Origin: Chitinophagales bacterium
Lineage (GTDB): Bacteria; Bacteroidota; Bacteroidia; Chitinophagales; UBA10324
Reading direction: 5' to 3'
Assembly: GCA_025056305.1 (NCBI GenBank)
Contig: JANWWJ010000031.1
Coordinates: forward strand, 1 to 64,000
Length of the DNA stretch: 64,000 nt
Translations under genes and position numbers: made by a program
The notes under the pieces: model-generated
What the model was told of the DNA's origin: nothing
Database searches by the model: none
The model's input: only the letters and a program-made list of their open reading frames with translations
Shown: positions 26,820-35,102 of the stretch, piece after piece
Layout: every line of letters begins with the position of its first letter
Numbering within the stretch: position 1 is the first letter of the stretch

Positions 26820-28136
26820 ATGATTAAAAAAATTTTAAATCAACTTTTGGCCCGGCACAACCGTGCCGTAGGGACCGTACTCATCCTTCAGGTTACGTCT
26901 TTGCTATTGTCATTAGCGATTACCCTGCTTATCTCAAACCTTTGGGGACCGGTCGGTTACGGGGTTTATGCCTATGCATTTTCCTGGGCCCTTTTGCTGG
27001 GCAATTATGCAGGCTTGGGTATGGATCAAGCCAGCTTGCGGTTGATCCCAGAATACCTGACGCGCCAGGAGCTGCACTACGTCAGAGGTTTTTTGAAGAT
27101 CGCTCAACGTTTTGTACTTATTGCTTCACTGCTGCTGCTGGTTTGTGCCTTCTGTTTTAGTCTGATTCTTGACTTCCCCACTCAAACAGAGGTACGTAAC
27201 GGCATGTGGCTTGGCCTGCTTTCTGTGCCTGTGATCACATTGATCAACCTGAGGGCGGCATGGCTGCGAAGTTTGCAGCAACCCGTATGGAGTCAACTGC
27301 CCGATAAGCTTGTCAGGCCTGCTCTTTTGCTGGTTTTTCTGCTTACCGCATGGGCCATCGGAGCAGCAGCAATCTCACCAGAACATTTGGTGGTTTTTGC
27401 GCTTATCAGCACCGGGATTGCTCTGGTGTTAGCGGTGTGGCGTTCATCTCTACTGATCAGCAAAGCAATACCGCCCGTGGCCCCTTCTTTCAAAACCTCT
27501 GCTTGGTTACGGCTGGGCCTTTCACTGTTGCTGATCAGTGGAGCGTATTACCTTCTGGCGCAAATGCCCTTGTTGCTTTTGGGCATTTTTCACGATGCGC
27601 GTGAGACGGGTTTGTTTGCCGTCGCATACCGCCTCAGCGACATTGAAGGCTATGTATTGTATGCCTTGAATGTGGTGCTGGCACCGACCATCTCACATTT
27701 GTACACCTCAGGCGAGCGACAGCAGTTGCAGCGCACAGTAACTGCAGCCTTATGGGCCGGCTTTATTTTGGCAGCTCCCCTGATGGCTGTATGTCTATTG
27801 GCCCCCCATTGGGTATTGCATTTTTTTGGTAATGCATTTCCGGAAGCAGCTCCGGTACTTGTCGTGCTCACCTTAGGGCAACTGGTTACTTTTGTTATGG
27901 GTCCGGTGGGCTACCTGCTCACTATGACGGGGCACCAACGCGTGGCCTTGTGGATTTTAGCAGCAGCGGCGGTGCTGAGTTTGGTACTTGGACTGGCCTG
28001 GATCCCTGCTCATGGAGCCAGGGGTGCTGCATGGGCCGTTGCAGCCACTTCAGCTTTGCTCAGTGTGTCCATGGCTTTGGCAGTACGTAAATACACCGGC
28101 ATCAACGCTACTCTTTTTGCCTGGGCTAACCCATGA
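26820..28136 (+). CDS. Wzx-type polysaccharide flippase (MOP superfamily)
   Basis: The 438-residue inner-membrane protein has about 12-14 hydrophobic helices. The N-terminus (LLISNLWGPVGYGVYAYAFS, GNYAGLGMDQASLRLIPEYL) is typical of oligosaccharide flippases of the Wzx/polysaccharide biosynthesis family, which move lipid-linked glycans across the inner membrane. The start MIKKILNQLL is chosen over an upstream Met because the preceding frame is not family-like. Its stop overlaps the sulfotransferase start (ATGA), so the two are coupled. Confidence 0.88.
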   Translation: MIKKILNQLLARHNRAVGTVLILQVTSLLLSLAITLLISNLWGPVGYGVYAYAFSWALLLGNYAGLGMDQASLRLIPEYLTRQELHYVRGFLKIAQRFVLIASLLLLVCAFCFSLILDFPTQTEVRNGMWLGLLSVPVITLINLRAAWLRSLQQPVWSQLPDKLVRPALLLVFLLTAWAIGAAAISPEHLVVFALISTGIALVLAVWRSSLLISKAIPPVAPSFKTSAWLRLGLSLLLISGAYYLLAQMPLLLLGIFHDARETGLFAVAYRLSDIEGYVLYALNVVLAPTISHLYTSGERQQLQRTVTAALWAGFILAAPLMAVCLLAPHWVLHFFGNAFPEAAPVLVVLTLGQLVTFVMGPVGYLLTMTGHQRVALWILAAAAVLSLVLGLAWIPAHGARGAAWAVAATSALLSVSMALAVRKYTGINATLFAWANP

Positions 28137-29041
28137 ACAAAGCACCGACATTTTTTGTCGTAGGGGCACCTAAAAGCGGCACCACATCGCTTTATTACTA
28201 TTTGCGCAGTCATCCCCAGCTATATGTGCCGCGGCGCAAAGAACTTCTTTATTTCTGTACCGACCTGACTTTTCGTTTCCCCCTTTTAAGCAAAGAGCAG
28301 TTTCTTGCTTATTACGATGACATGCGAGCCGGTCAAATCGCCGGCGAGGTGTCGGTGTGGAATTTGATGTCGGTTGATGCCCCTGGCCGCATCTATGCCG
28401 AATGCCCTCAGGCGCGCATCATCGCGCTGTTGCGCCATCCTGCCGACATGCTTTTCTCCTTATTTCAAAATCACGTTTTCAATAAAAATGAAATACTGAC
28501 TGACTTTGCTGAAGCTTTAGATGCGGAGCCTCACCGCCGAAGGGGCCAGATGATTTCACCGGTGTTACGATGTCCGCTTCAGGCCTTATGGTACAGCGAA
28601 ATAGGACGTTATGCTACGCAGCTTCGGCGCTACTACAATTATTTTCCCAGAAATCAGTTGCTGGTAATTTTTTTTGAAGACTTCATTAGCGACACAGCAG
28701 CGGTTTATCGATCTATACTGACATTTCTTGGCGTGGATCCCCAATATCGCCCCGAGTTCAAAATCTATAATGCCCGAAAGACTGTGCGCAGTACGCTGTT
28801 GCGCAACCTTATGGTGGATGCTCCGAAATGGCTCAGGCAGGCAGCCCGGTGGGCATTACCGCATCACACGCGCGCTCGGGACTGGCTTGAACAGTGGCTT
28901 TGGAAACTCAACACGCGAAAAGTGGCCGCGCAACAGGTACCCGCTGCACTCCGGGCCCGGCTCATTGAACAATATCGACAGGAAATAGATGATCTGGCCA
29001 AACTTACGGGTCGTGATCTTTCGCATTGGCTGATTTCATAG
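28133..29041 (+). CDS. PAPS-dependent sulfotransferase
   Basis: The 302-residue cytosolic protein carries the 5'-phosphosulfate loop GAPKSGTTSLYYYL (residues 11-24) and a 3'-phosphate motif (RIIALLRHPADMLFSLFQNH). These are hallmarks of carbohydrate-type sulfotransferases, which move sulfate from PAPS to a hydroxyl group. Coupling to a Wzx-type flippase and a nearby glycosyltransferase suggests that a surface glycan or glycolipid is sulfated before export. The acceptor is unknown. It overlaps the convergent glycosyltransferase by 38 bp. Confidence 0.88.
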   Translation: MNKAPTFFVVGAPKSGTTSLYYYLRSHPQLYVPRRKELLYFCTDLTFRFPLLSKEQFLAYYDDMRAGQIAGEVSVWNLMSVDAPGRIYAECPQARIIALLRHPADMLFSLFQNHVFNKNEILTDFAEALDAEPHRRRGQMISPVLRCPLQALWYSEIGRYATQLRRYYNYFPRNQLLVIFFEDFISDTAAVYRSILTFLGVDPQYRPEFKIYNARKTVRSTLLRNLMVDAPKWLRQAARWALPHHTRARDWLEQWLWKLNTRKVAAQQVPAALRARLIEQYRQEIDDLAKLTGRDLSHWLIS

Positions 29042-30197
29042 CTTTTAAATACAATGAATAAATCCGCCTGCCCACCACGAGCGCGGAAAAATGTTCCCGA
29101 ACAAACCGTTGCAAGGCCTCACGGTCGTATTGATGGTAATGTTCAAACATGTAAATTAAAGCCTCGGCCAGTTGTTGTGGGGCATGCAGGTCTATTAACA
29201 ATCCTCGAGAGCCATCGAGAAATTCTTCGGGGCCTCCACACCGCGTGCTGATCACCGGAATTCCGCAAGCGAGGGCCTCTGCAGCAGCCATGGAAAAGGT
29301 TTCGCTGCTGCTGTTGACGACCAGAAAGGCACTTGAGCCCAGTAATCGATAGACTTCATCATTTGGCATGGGGCCATGCAGGAAAATGCGTTGGTTCAGC
29401 AGGCCGGTAGCTTTCGCACGTTCATAAAGTCGGGGGTCGGAAATGGGACACAAGATGTGAAGCTGTGCGGGGGCTATGCGCTTAGCTACTTGTGCAAAAA
29501 CATCTATAAGTCCTCTTATGTTTTTACGGTCATCATTGAAGCCGGCGATGGCGACAATACGTGGGGGATAGCAGCGCACCATTTCGTGTAGTTCAGGGAT
29601 GAACACGACGTTTGGAACGATTTCGTAGCGACCCGTCAGCCCAAAATCGCTTATGGCCCGATGCAGAGAACGCGAAACCACCGTTATGCAAAAAGCCTGA
29701 CGTGCCACAAACTTGGCAAACTGCTTTTTCGGAGGCAGCCATTCAGGTAGTTCATGGACGAAATGGCTCGAATGTTCGGTCAGCAGAAAAGGCGTGCCTC
29801 GCCACAACCGCAGCCACAATGCCAACAACGAAGGGCGGGTGAAAATGTGCACGTGGCACACATCAGGAAAACCCCAACGGGCACGTATGAGCCGCCAGCC
29901 GATCCACGTAGCATATACATAACGGAAAAATTTAATGACTCTGCCAATCCCTTTGCGTGGTACATCGTTGTTTCGATACCAGACCCGAACTACATAATAT
30001 CCATATTCATAGCCAGCGCTAACATCCCAGGTTCGGTGGCTCATGTGCGGATCGGCTCCTACGAACAGCACGGCTAAATCACAATACAGGCTAACGGCGC
30101 GGGCGTGGTTTTCGATAAAATTCCCATCCAACTTGTCAACACGGTTGGGATACCAGCGGGTTAGAAAAAGAACTTTCAGCCGCCTGTCGCTTTGCAT
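29004..30197 (-). CDS. Family 4 glycosyltransferase
   Basis: The 397-residue GT-B protein has an N-terminal acceptor domain (VLFLTRWYPNRVDKLDGNFI, VCHVHIFTRPSLLALWLRLW) and a GT4 donor domain with the E-x7-E motif (SSSETFSMAAAEALACGIPV, GGPEEFL). It is expected to add a sugar from an NDP-sugar to a growing surface glycan. It follows the CNNM-type gene by 20 bp on the same strand and overlaps the 3' end of the convergent sulfotransferase gene. Confidence 0.92.
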   Translation of the reverse strand: MQSDRRLKVLFLTRWYPNRVDKLDGNFIENHARAVSLYCDLAVLFVGADPHMSHRTWDVSAGYEYGYYVVRVWYRNNDVPRKGIGRVIKFFRYVYATWIGWRLIRARWGFPDVCHVHIFTRPSLLALWLRLWRGTPFLLTEHSSHFVHELPEWLPPKKQFAKFVARQAFCITVVSRSLHRAISDFGLTGRYEIVPNVVFIPELHEMVRCYPPRIVAIAGFNDDRKNIRGLIDVFAQVAKRIAPAQLHILCPISDPRLYERAKATGLLNQRIFLHGPMPNDEVYRLLGSSAFLVVNSSSETFSMAAAEALACGIPVISTRCGGPEEFLDGSRGLLIDLHAPQQLAEALIYMFEHYHQYDREALQRFVREHFSALVVGRRIYSLYLKAMKSANAKDHDP

Positions 30198-30217
30198 GGT
30201 GCGCTGTGAAGAATGCC

Positions 30218-31498
30218 TTATTTCTCTTGCTTGCGGATCAACACCTTATCTACGCGCAGGCCATCCATGTCCACCACTTCAAATACGTATCCATGATATG
30301 CGAAGCTATCGCCGGTGCGTGGAATGCGGCCGAGCCGGTCCATGATGAATCCTCCGAGCGTGTGGTACCCACTGTTGGCGAGTTCAGCCAAATCGCCCAT
30401 ATTCAGCAAGGAGGTCCATTTGGCGTGTTGCAGCATGCCATCCATGAGCCATGAACCATCGCTGCGGCGAATGGCTTCCTCTTCCGGATTTTGCTGGTCA
30501 GGAATGACACCCACTATGGCTTCCATGACATCATGCAAGGTAACCACCCCTTCAAACTGACCATATTCGTTCAGTACTACGGCAAAATGCACGCCATGCC
30601 TGCGAAATGCCTCTAATAGGTCGGTCAGGGGCATGGTCTCCGGAACATATAATGGTTTTTTTATGAATCGGGTTAATGAAAACGGTTTAAGCAGGATGGC
30701 GTCTATGAGATCTTTCAAAAAAACGACGCCGACGAGTTGGTCCGGACTTTTGTCAACCACCGGATAGGCGGTGTGTGGGTGCTGACGAACGATACGACTC
30801 ACTAATTCACCGTCGGCTTTTTTATCGAGCCAAATCACGTCGGTGCGGTGGGTCATGACCGAGCCGGCGGTGCGGTCGGAGCTTCGGACAATGCGCCGCA
30901 GGATTTCCGATTGTTGCGGCTCAAGGACTCCTTGCTGTCGGCTTTTTTCAATAATGATTTTTAAATCTTCCAAGGTTATTGGGGGCTCCTGGGGCGTACG
31001 CACACGCAGCAGCCATAACACCAATCGATTGGAGCGCGTCAGCAACCAGATGAAGGGCAAAGTGACATAGTACAACCCTTGAATCAAAGGTGCTAACCAT
31101 AACGCAATACTTTCGGCATGGGTCATGCCTATGGTTTTGGGCACCAGTTCACCGATGACCATCGATAAATAAGTGGTAAGCAAGACGATAGCCAGCATGC
31201 CTAAAGGACCTGCATAATGGCTGAGAGCGGGGTAGTGGGCAAATTGCTCACTGAAATGGCCGGCTATCTCTGTTCCCCCGTATGCGCCAGCTCCGATGCT
31301 GATTAATGTAATGCCCAGTTGCGTGGTAGAAAGGAATTTGTTTGGATCCTGTAAGAGGGAAAAAGCAATGCGCGCTTTCCAACTGCCTTTTCTTGCCATG
31401 TATTCAAAACGATATCTGCGCGCCGCAATAAGCGCTGCTTCAGCCATGGCAAACAGGCCATTCAGCAATATCAGCCCAATGACAACCAGAAAAGCCAT
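30218..31498 (-). CDS. CNNM/CorC-type (hemolysin C family) membrane protein
   Basis: The 426-residue protein has an N-terminal DUF21 membrane domain (about 1-190: MAFLVVIGLILLNGLFAMAE, then MVIGELVPKTIGMTHAE), two CBS domains (about 205-330: VMTHRTDVIWLD, HTAYPVVDKSPDQLVGVVFL, FAVVLNEYGQFEGVVTLHDV) and a C-terminal CorC/HlyC domain (about 345-426). Relatives take part in Mg or Co efflux. A consensus -7 box and an inverted repeat lie just upstream, in a region shared with the divergent rpsA. Confidence 0.92.
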   Translation of the reverse strand: MAFLVVIGLILLNGLFAMAEAALIAARRYRFEYMARKGSWKARIAFSLLQDPNKFLSTTQLGITLISIGAGAYGGTEIAGHFSEQFAHYPALSHYAGPLGMLAIVLLTTYLSMVIGELVPKTIGMTHAESIALWLAPLIQGLYYVTLPFIWLLTRSNRLVLWLLRVRTPQEPPITLEDLKIIIEKSRQQGVLEPQQSEILRRIVRSSDRTAGSVMTHRTDVIWLDKKADGELVSRIVRQHPHTAYPVVDKSPDQLVGVVFLKDLIDAILLKPFSLTRFIKKPLYVPETMPLTDLLEAFRRHGVHFAVVLNEYGQFEGVVTLHDVMEAIVGVIPDQQNPEEEAIRRSDGSWLMDGMLQHAKWTSLLNMGDLAELANSGYHTLGGFIMDRLGRIPRTGDSFAYHGYVFEVVDMDGLRVDKVLIRKQEK

Positions 31499-31512
31499 TA
31501 AGTATTTTAAAC

Positions 31513-31520
31513 CAAAGTTA
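31513..31520 (-). promoter_or_regulatory. Promoter -7 box TAACTTTG
   Basis: The minus strand reads TAACTTTG, an exact TAnnTTTG match, 14 bp upstream of the CNNM-type start codon. Confidence 0.5.
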
Positions 31521-31530
31521 GCTTGCTAAC
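31517..31530. promoter_or_regulatory. Inverted repeat GTTAGC-TT-GCTAAC in divergent promoter
   Basis: A perfect 6-bp inverted repeat with a TT spacer overlaps the CNNM-type -7 box and lies between that gene and rpsA. It could be an operator for either gene; the binding protein is unknown. Confidence 0.3.
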
Positions 31531-31573
31531 GTGGGGCAGATTTTTGTTGATCCGATATTTTGCCGCCAAGCAT

Positions 31574-31581
31574 TACCTTTG
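31574..31581 (+). promoter_or_regulatory. Promoter -7 box TACCTTTG of rpsA
   Basis: This is an exact TAnnTTTG match 40 bp upstream of the rpsA TTG start. A TTG lies 24 bp further upstream as a weak -33 candidate. The leader between box and start carries the Shine-Dalgarno sequence. Confidence 0.55.
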
Positions 31582-31604
31582 CAGCCCTAAAAAAATTCAA
31601 GCAA

Positions 31605-31612
31605 AAAGGAGG
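31605..31612 (+). promoter_or_regulatory. Strong Shine-Dalgarno AAAGGAGG before rpsA
   Basis: AAAGGAGG ends 9 bp before the TTG start of rpsA at 31622, an ideal spacing. Genes of this phylum seldom carry such sites, so it stands out, and it decides the TTG start. Confidence 0.6.
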
Positions 31613-31621
31613 ATTTTAAAT

Positions 31622-33715
31622 TTGGAAGAAACAAAAAACGAACCCACCAGCTCTACGGCGGAAATTACCGCTCAGCCCACAACAGCACAACGGGAAGCTC
31701 AGCAATCAGACGACTTTGATTGGGAAAGTAAGAAGCTCGTGACCCGAAAATACAGCGAGGAAGAGCGAAAACGCTGGGAAGAGCTGTACGGCGAGAGCTT
31801 CGTGACGGTTCATGACAACGAAATTGTCAAAGGCACCGTTGTTTCAATCAGCGATTCCGATGTCGTGTTGAACATTGGCTTTAAGAGCGATGGCATGGTG
31901 CCCTTATCCGAGTTCCGCGACATGGAAAACCTCAAGGTAGGAGATGTGGTTGAAGTGATGGTCGTGGAAAAAGAAAATGTAAAAGGGCAACTTATTCTTT
32001 CGCGCAAGAACGCCAAACTCGAGCGGGCGTGGGAGCGGATCGTGGAAGCCCATAACAATGGGGAAGTAGTCACCGGTTTAATCACCAGCAAAACCAAGGG
32101 CGGTTTGATTGTGGACCTCTTTGGCATGGAAACCTTTTTGCCGGGTTCACAAATAGACATCAAACCCATCACCGATTACGACCAATTCCTGAACAAGTTG
32201 ATGGAGTTTAAAGTCGTAAAAATCAATCCGCAGATTAAGAATGCGGTCGTGTCGCACAAGGCCCTTATAGAAAGTGACCTGGAGCAGCAGCGGATGCAAA
32301 TTATTTCCAGGTTGGAACGTGGCCAGGTGCTGGAAGGGACCGTGAAAAACATCACCGATTTTGGTGCCTTCATCGACCTGGGCGGTGTAGATGGTTTACT
32401 TTATATAACGGACATTTCGTGGGGCCGCATCAGTCATCCTAGTGAAGTGCTGCAACTCAACCAGAAAATCAACGTCGTCGTTCTGGATTTTGACGATGAA
32501 AAGAAGCGCATCTCCCTTGGTCGAAAGCAATTAGAACCTCATCCATGGGATACGCTTAGCGATGAGTATCGAGTGGGCGTAAAAGTCAAGGGCAAAATCG
32601 TCAACATAGAGGATTATGGTGCTTTCTTGGAAGTAGTCCCCGGCGTTGAGGGATTGATTCATGTCTCTGAAATCTCATGGAGCAATACACCCATTAACGC
32701 CAAGGAGCATTTTAAGCTCGGGGATGAAGTGGAAGCCCTCATCATCCACTTGGACAGGGCCGAGCGTAAAATGTCGCTCTCGATCAAACAACTGACCCCT
32801 GATCCATGGGCTGATATCGAGAAAAAATACCCGGTAGGAACACGACTTACCGGAAAGGTACGCTCTATCGTCAATCATGGTGTATTTGTCACGCTGGAAG
32901 AAGGCATCACCGGCTATGTACACATCAGTGACTTGAGTTGGCTTAAACGCATTCAGCATCCCAATGAAGTCACCAAGGTGGGCGAAGATCTGGAAGTCGT
33001 TGTGCTGGAGATCAACAAAGAAGAGCGAAAAATCACCTTAGGCCACAAGCAGATCGAGGAAGATCCATGGGATACGTTTGAGACCATCTTCCCTGTGGGG
33101 TCAGAACACCAGGCCACGGTGATTAAAAAAGAAGACAAATGGGCGACCGTGTTGCTGCCTTACGGCATGGAAGCTGTTTGTCCGATTAAACATTTGAAAA
33201 AATCTAATGGCAAACTTGCCGAAGTTGACGAGACTCTTACATTCAAAGTCATCGAGTTTGAACGGGCGCAACGTCGGATTACCGTGTCACACCTTCGCTA
33301 TTGGCAGGATTTGAAAGAAGCCGAAAAACAAGCCCAGAAAGAAAAGCAGCGCGATGAACGGAAGCAGCAGCGTCAGGAATTAAAGAAGCTAAGCAGTAAG
33401 GTGGAAAAGTCCACCTTGGGTGAACTGTCTGCTTTGAAGGAAATCAAGTTCAAGATCGAAACATCAGGCAAAGCCCAAAAAGAAACCAAAGAATCAAAGA
33501 AGGACCAAGGAGCCAAAGAGGCTTTGGAAACCGAGCAATCCAAGGATAAAAAGAAAACAGAGCCCCCAGCCATGGAAGCTTCGGCTGGGGCAGCCGGTCC
33601 GTCAGCCGAAAATCCACCGGCCGCTGATACAACCCCGACTTCGGAACATTCTGATCAGACATCTGAGGCTCCGCCGCCTTCAGCCGAAGAGCAGCAACCA
33701 CCGCCGCAGCAATAA
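31622..33715 (+). CDS. rpsA: 30S ribosomal protein S1
   Basis: The protein is about 697 residues with six S1 RNA-binding domains after a short acidic N-terminus; domain starts include GTVVSISDSDVVL, GLITSKTKGGLIVD, GTVKNITDFGAFID, GKIVNIEDYGAFLE, GKVRSIVNHGVFVT and ATVIKKEDKWATV. A lysine- and proline-rich acidic tail follows from about residue 590. S1 helps unfold and load mRNA. The TTG at 31622 is chosen because it directly follows a perfect Shine-Dalgarno and -7 box; the frame stays open to 31523, but that part would precede the promoter. Confidence 0.95.
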   Translation: MEETKNEPTSSTAEITAQPTTAQREAQQSDDFDWESKKLVTRKYSEEERKRWEELYGESFVTVHDNEIVKGTVVSISDSDVVLNIGFKSDGMVPLSEFRDMENLKVGDVVEVMVVEKENVKGQLILSRKNAKLERAWERIVEAHNNGEVVTGLITSKTKGGLIVDLFGMETFLPGSQIDIKPITDYDQFLNKLMEFKVVKINPQIKNAVVSHKALIESDLEQQRMQIISRLERGQVLEGTVKNITDFGAFIDLGGVDGLLYITDISWGRISHPSEVLQLNQKINVVVLDFDDEKKRISLGRKQLEPHPWDTLSDEYRVGVKVKGKIVNIEDYGAFLEVVPGVEGLIHVSEISWSNTPINAKEHFKLGDEVEALIIHLDRAERKMSLSIKQLTPDPWADIEKKYPVGTRLTGKVRSIVNHGVFVTLEEGITGYVHISDLSWLKRIQHPNEVTKVGEDLEVVVLEINKEERKITLGHKQIEEDPWDTFETIFPVGSEHQATVIKKEDKWATVLLPYGMEAVCPIKHLKKSNGKLAEVDETLTFKVIEFERAQRRITVSHLRYWQDLKEAEKQAQKEKQRDERKQQRQELKKLSSKVEKSTLGELSALKEIKFKIETSGKAQKETKESKKDQGAKEALETEQSKDKKKTEPPAMEASAGAAGPSAENPPAADTTPTSEHSDQTSEAPPPSAEEQQPPPQQ

Positions 33716-33726
33716 TCTATGGCATC

Positions 33727-34143
33727 ATGGCCTATTGGCTTTGCAAAAGCGACCCAGACGAGTACAGTTGGGCTGATTTGGTAAAAGACGGGGAAACAGA
33801 TTGGACGGGTGTGCGCAACCATTTGGCGCGCAAATATTTGCTGGCAATGCGGCCGGGCGACCATGTTTTATTCTATCACACAGGCGGCGAGTCTGCTGTT
33901 GTGGGTATTGCGCGGGTGGTCAGCGAAGCTTATCCTGATCCCACTGCCGATGACCCGCGTTGGGTGGCCGTACGGCTCAAGGCGATCAAACCATTAAGGC
34001 AACCGGTGCCCCTGCAGGAAATCAAAAAAGTGCCGCATCTAAAAAACATGTTATTGGTGCGTATGGGCCGACTTTCTGTTCAGCCGGTAAGCGAAGAGGA
34101 ATTCACGGCCATCCTTCGTATGGGTAATACATCATTGCGCTGA
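33727..34143 (+). CDS. EVE-domain protein
   Basis: The 138-residue protein is a single EVE (PUA-like) domain: MAYWLCKSDPDEYSWADLV, TDWTGVRNHLARKYLLAM, GDHVLFYHTGGESAVVGIA and a C-terminal LVRMGRLSVQPVSEEEF. EVE domains recognise modified bases in nucleic acids; their role outside defence islands is poorly known. It lies 11 bp after rpsA on the same strand and overlaps the convergent acyltransferase gene by 12 bp. No restriction or defence gene is nearby. Confidence 0.9.
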   Translation: MAYWLCKSDPDEYSWADLVKDGETDWTGVRNHLARKYLLAMRPGDHVLFYHTGGESAVVGIARVVSEAYPDPTADDPRWVAVRLKAIKPLRQPVPLQEIKKVPHLKNMLLVRMGRLSVQPVSEEEFTAILRMGNTSLR

Positions 34144-35037
34144 ATCAACTGCTGGAAAAAGGTAACTGTGTTTCCACCGGCGATGACTCCACAGCCATTG
34201 CGAAGGACTACGCCGCACATCAGCTTCCAAACAACGGGCAAATCGTTGGAGTAGCTCCGTTTCATTCAGGGAATCTTCGCTTAACAATTGCGCATCGATC
34301 AGGTAGTTACCTCGGCTTTGCTGCCGAACAACAGCATAAATGATGGGCCGTCTTAACCGGGCTGCCAGGCGAAACCCTGATGCAAAAAAAGGGGTTGGGC
34401 GGTTCAAAAAATTTATCCAGGTTGCCTGTTGCGGCTGCGGGCTCTGATCTGCTATAAGTACACTGCACGTCAGCACTTCTGGTTCTGCCAGCAGCACACG
34501 AACGGCCCGATCGGCTGACACAGGTTCACCTCCAAACCGTCTTCTTAGGCGCAACAGCAAGCCATCAAAAAAAGCCGATCGAAGCGGCAAGTACACTGGT
34601 TGCAGGCGGTAGGGAAAGTGCATGCACATGCTCAGGCAAGCCCATTCCCAGTTTCCTAAATGACCCATCAGCACTAAACAATGGCGTTTTTGCCGACTGA
34701 ACTGTTCAAAAAGCGTTGCAGCCTCATGCGAAAACCGGCAGCGCCGCTTCACTTCGTCGTGGCGCATGGTCAGCGCTTTAAGAATTTCCACAACCAAGTC
34801 GGCAAGATGCTGGTAATACTTTTTTGCAATGTGCTTGCGCTGTTGTTCCGATAGTTCAGGGAAACAACGGCGTAAGTTGTCGTGCACGACGGATCGGCGG
34901 TACTGGAAAATGTAATAGATAATAAAAAAAATAATAAATGAAAAAGCGTAAAGTACAGATAAGGGAAGGCGAGACAGCCCGATGCAACACAGGTAGGCGA
35001 TCGCGTGTGTTGGCCGATACACCGGTTGAAAATACAC
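34132..35037 (-). CDS. LpxL/HtrB-type lysophospholipid or lipid A acyltransferase
   Basis: The 301-residue protein has an N-terminal membrane anchor (LSVLYAFSFIIFFIIYYIF) and an acyltransferase domain (NLRRCFPELSEQQRKHIAKK, LVLMGHLGNWEWACLSM with a catalytic-type His, and QSPQPQQATWINFLNRPTPF). It matches the LpxL family that adds secondary acyl chains to lipid A, or the related Bacteroidota lysophospholipid acyltransferases. The start is a GTG at 35037. It is divergent from the Ddl gene. Confidence 0.88.
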   Translation of the reverse strand: MYFQPVYRPTHAIAYLCCIGLSRLPLSVLYAFSFIIFFIIYYIFQYRRSVVHDNLRRCFPELSEQQRKHIAKKYYQHLADLVVEILKALTMRHDEVKRRCRFSHEAATLFEQFSRQKRHCLVLMGHLGNWEWACLSMCMHFPYRLQPVYLPLRSAFFDGLLLRLRRRFGGEPVSADRAVRVLLAEPEVLTCSVLIADQSPQPQQATWINFLNRPTPFFASGFRLAARLRRPIIYAVVRQQSRGNYLIDAQLLSEDSLNETELLQRFARCLEADVRRSPSQWLWSHRRWKHSYLFPAVDSAQ

Positions 35038-35087
35038 ACTGTTTGCAGACGCATCTGGCTTCGCCCTTCTGCGGCAGGGTCAATTGC

Positions 35088-35095
35088 TAAATTTG
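35088..35095 (+). promoter_or_regulatory. Promoter -7 box TAAATTTG before double Ddl gene
   Basis: This is an exact TAnnTTTG match 7 bp before the ATG at 35103, suggesting an almost leaderless transcript for the Ddl-PASTA run. Confidence 0.55.
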
Positions 35096-35102
35096 GCGCT
35101 CC

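Noticed and set aside
31523-31621. 33-codon N-terminal extension of ribosomal protein S1
   Set aside because: It spans the promoter box and Shine-Dalgarno sequence, and the residues are not S1-like.
33727-34143. EVE protein as part of a defence island
   Set aside because: Neighbours are rpsA and a lipid acyltransferase; no restriction, methylation or nuclease gene is nearby.
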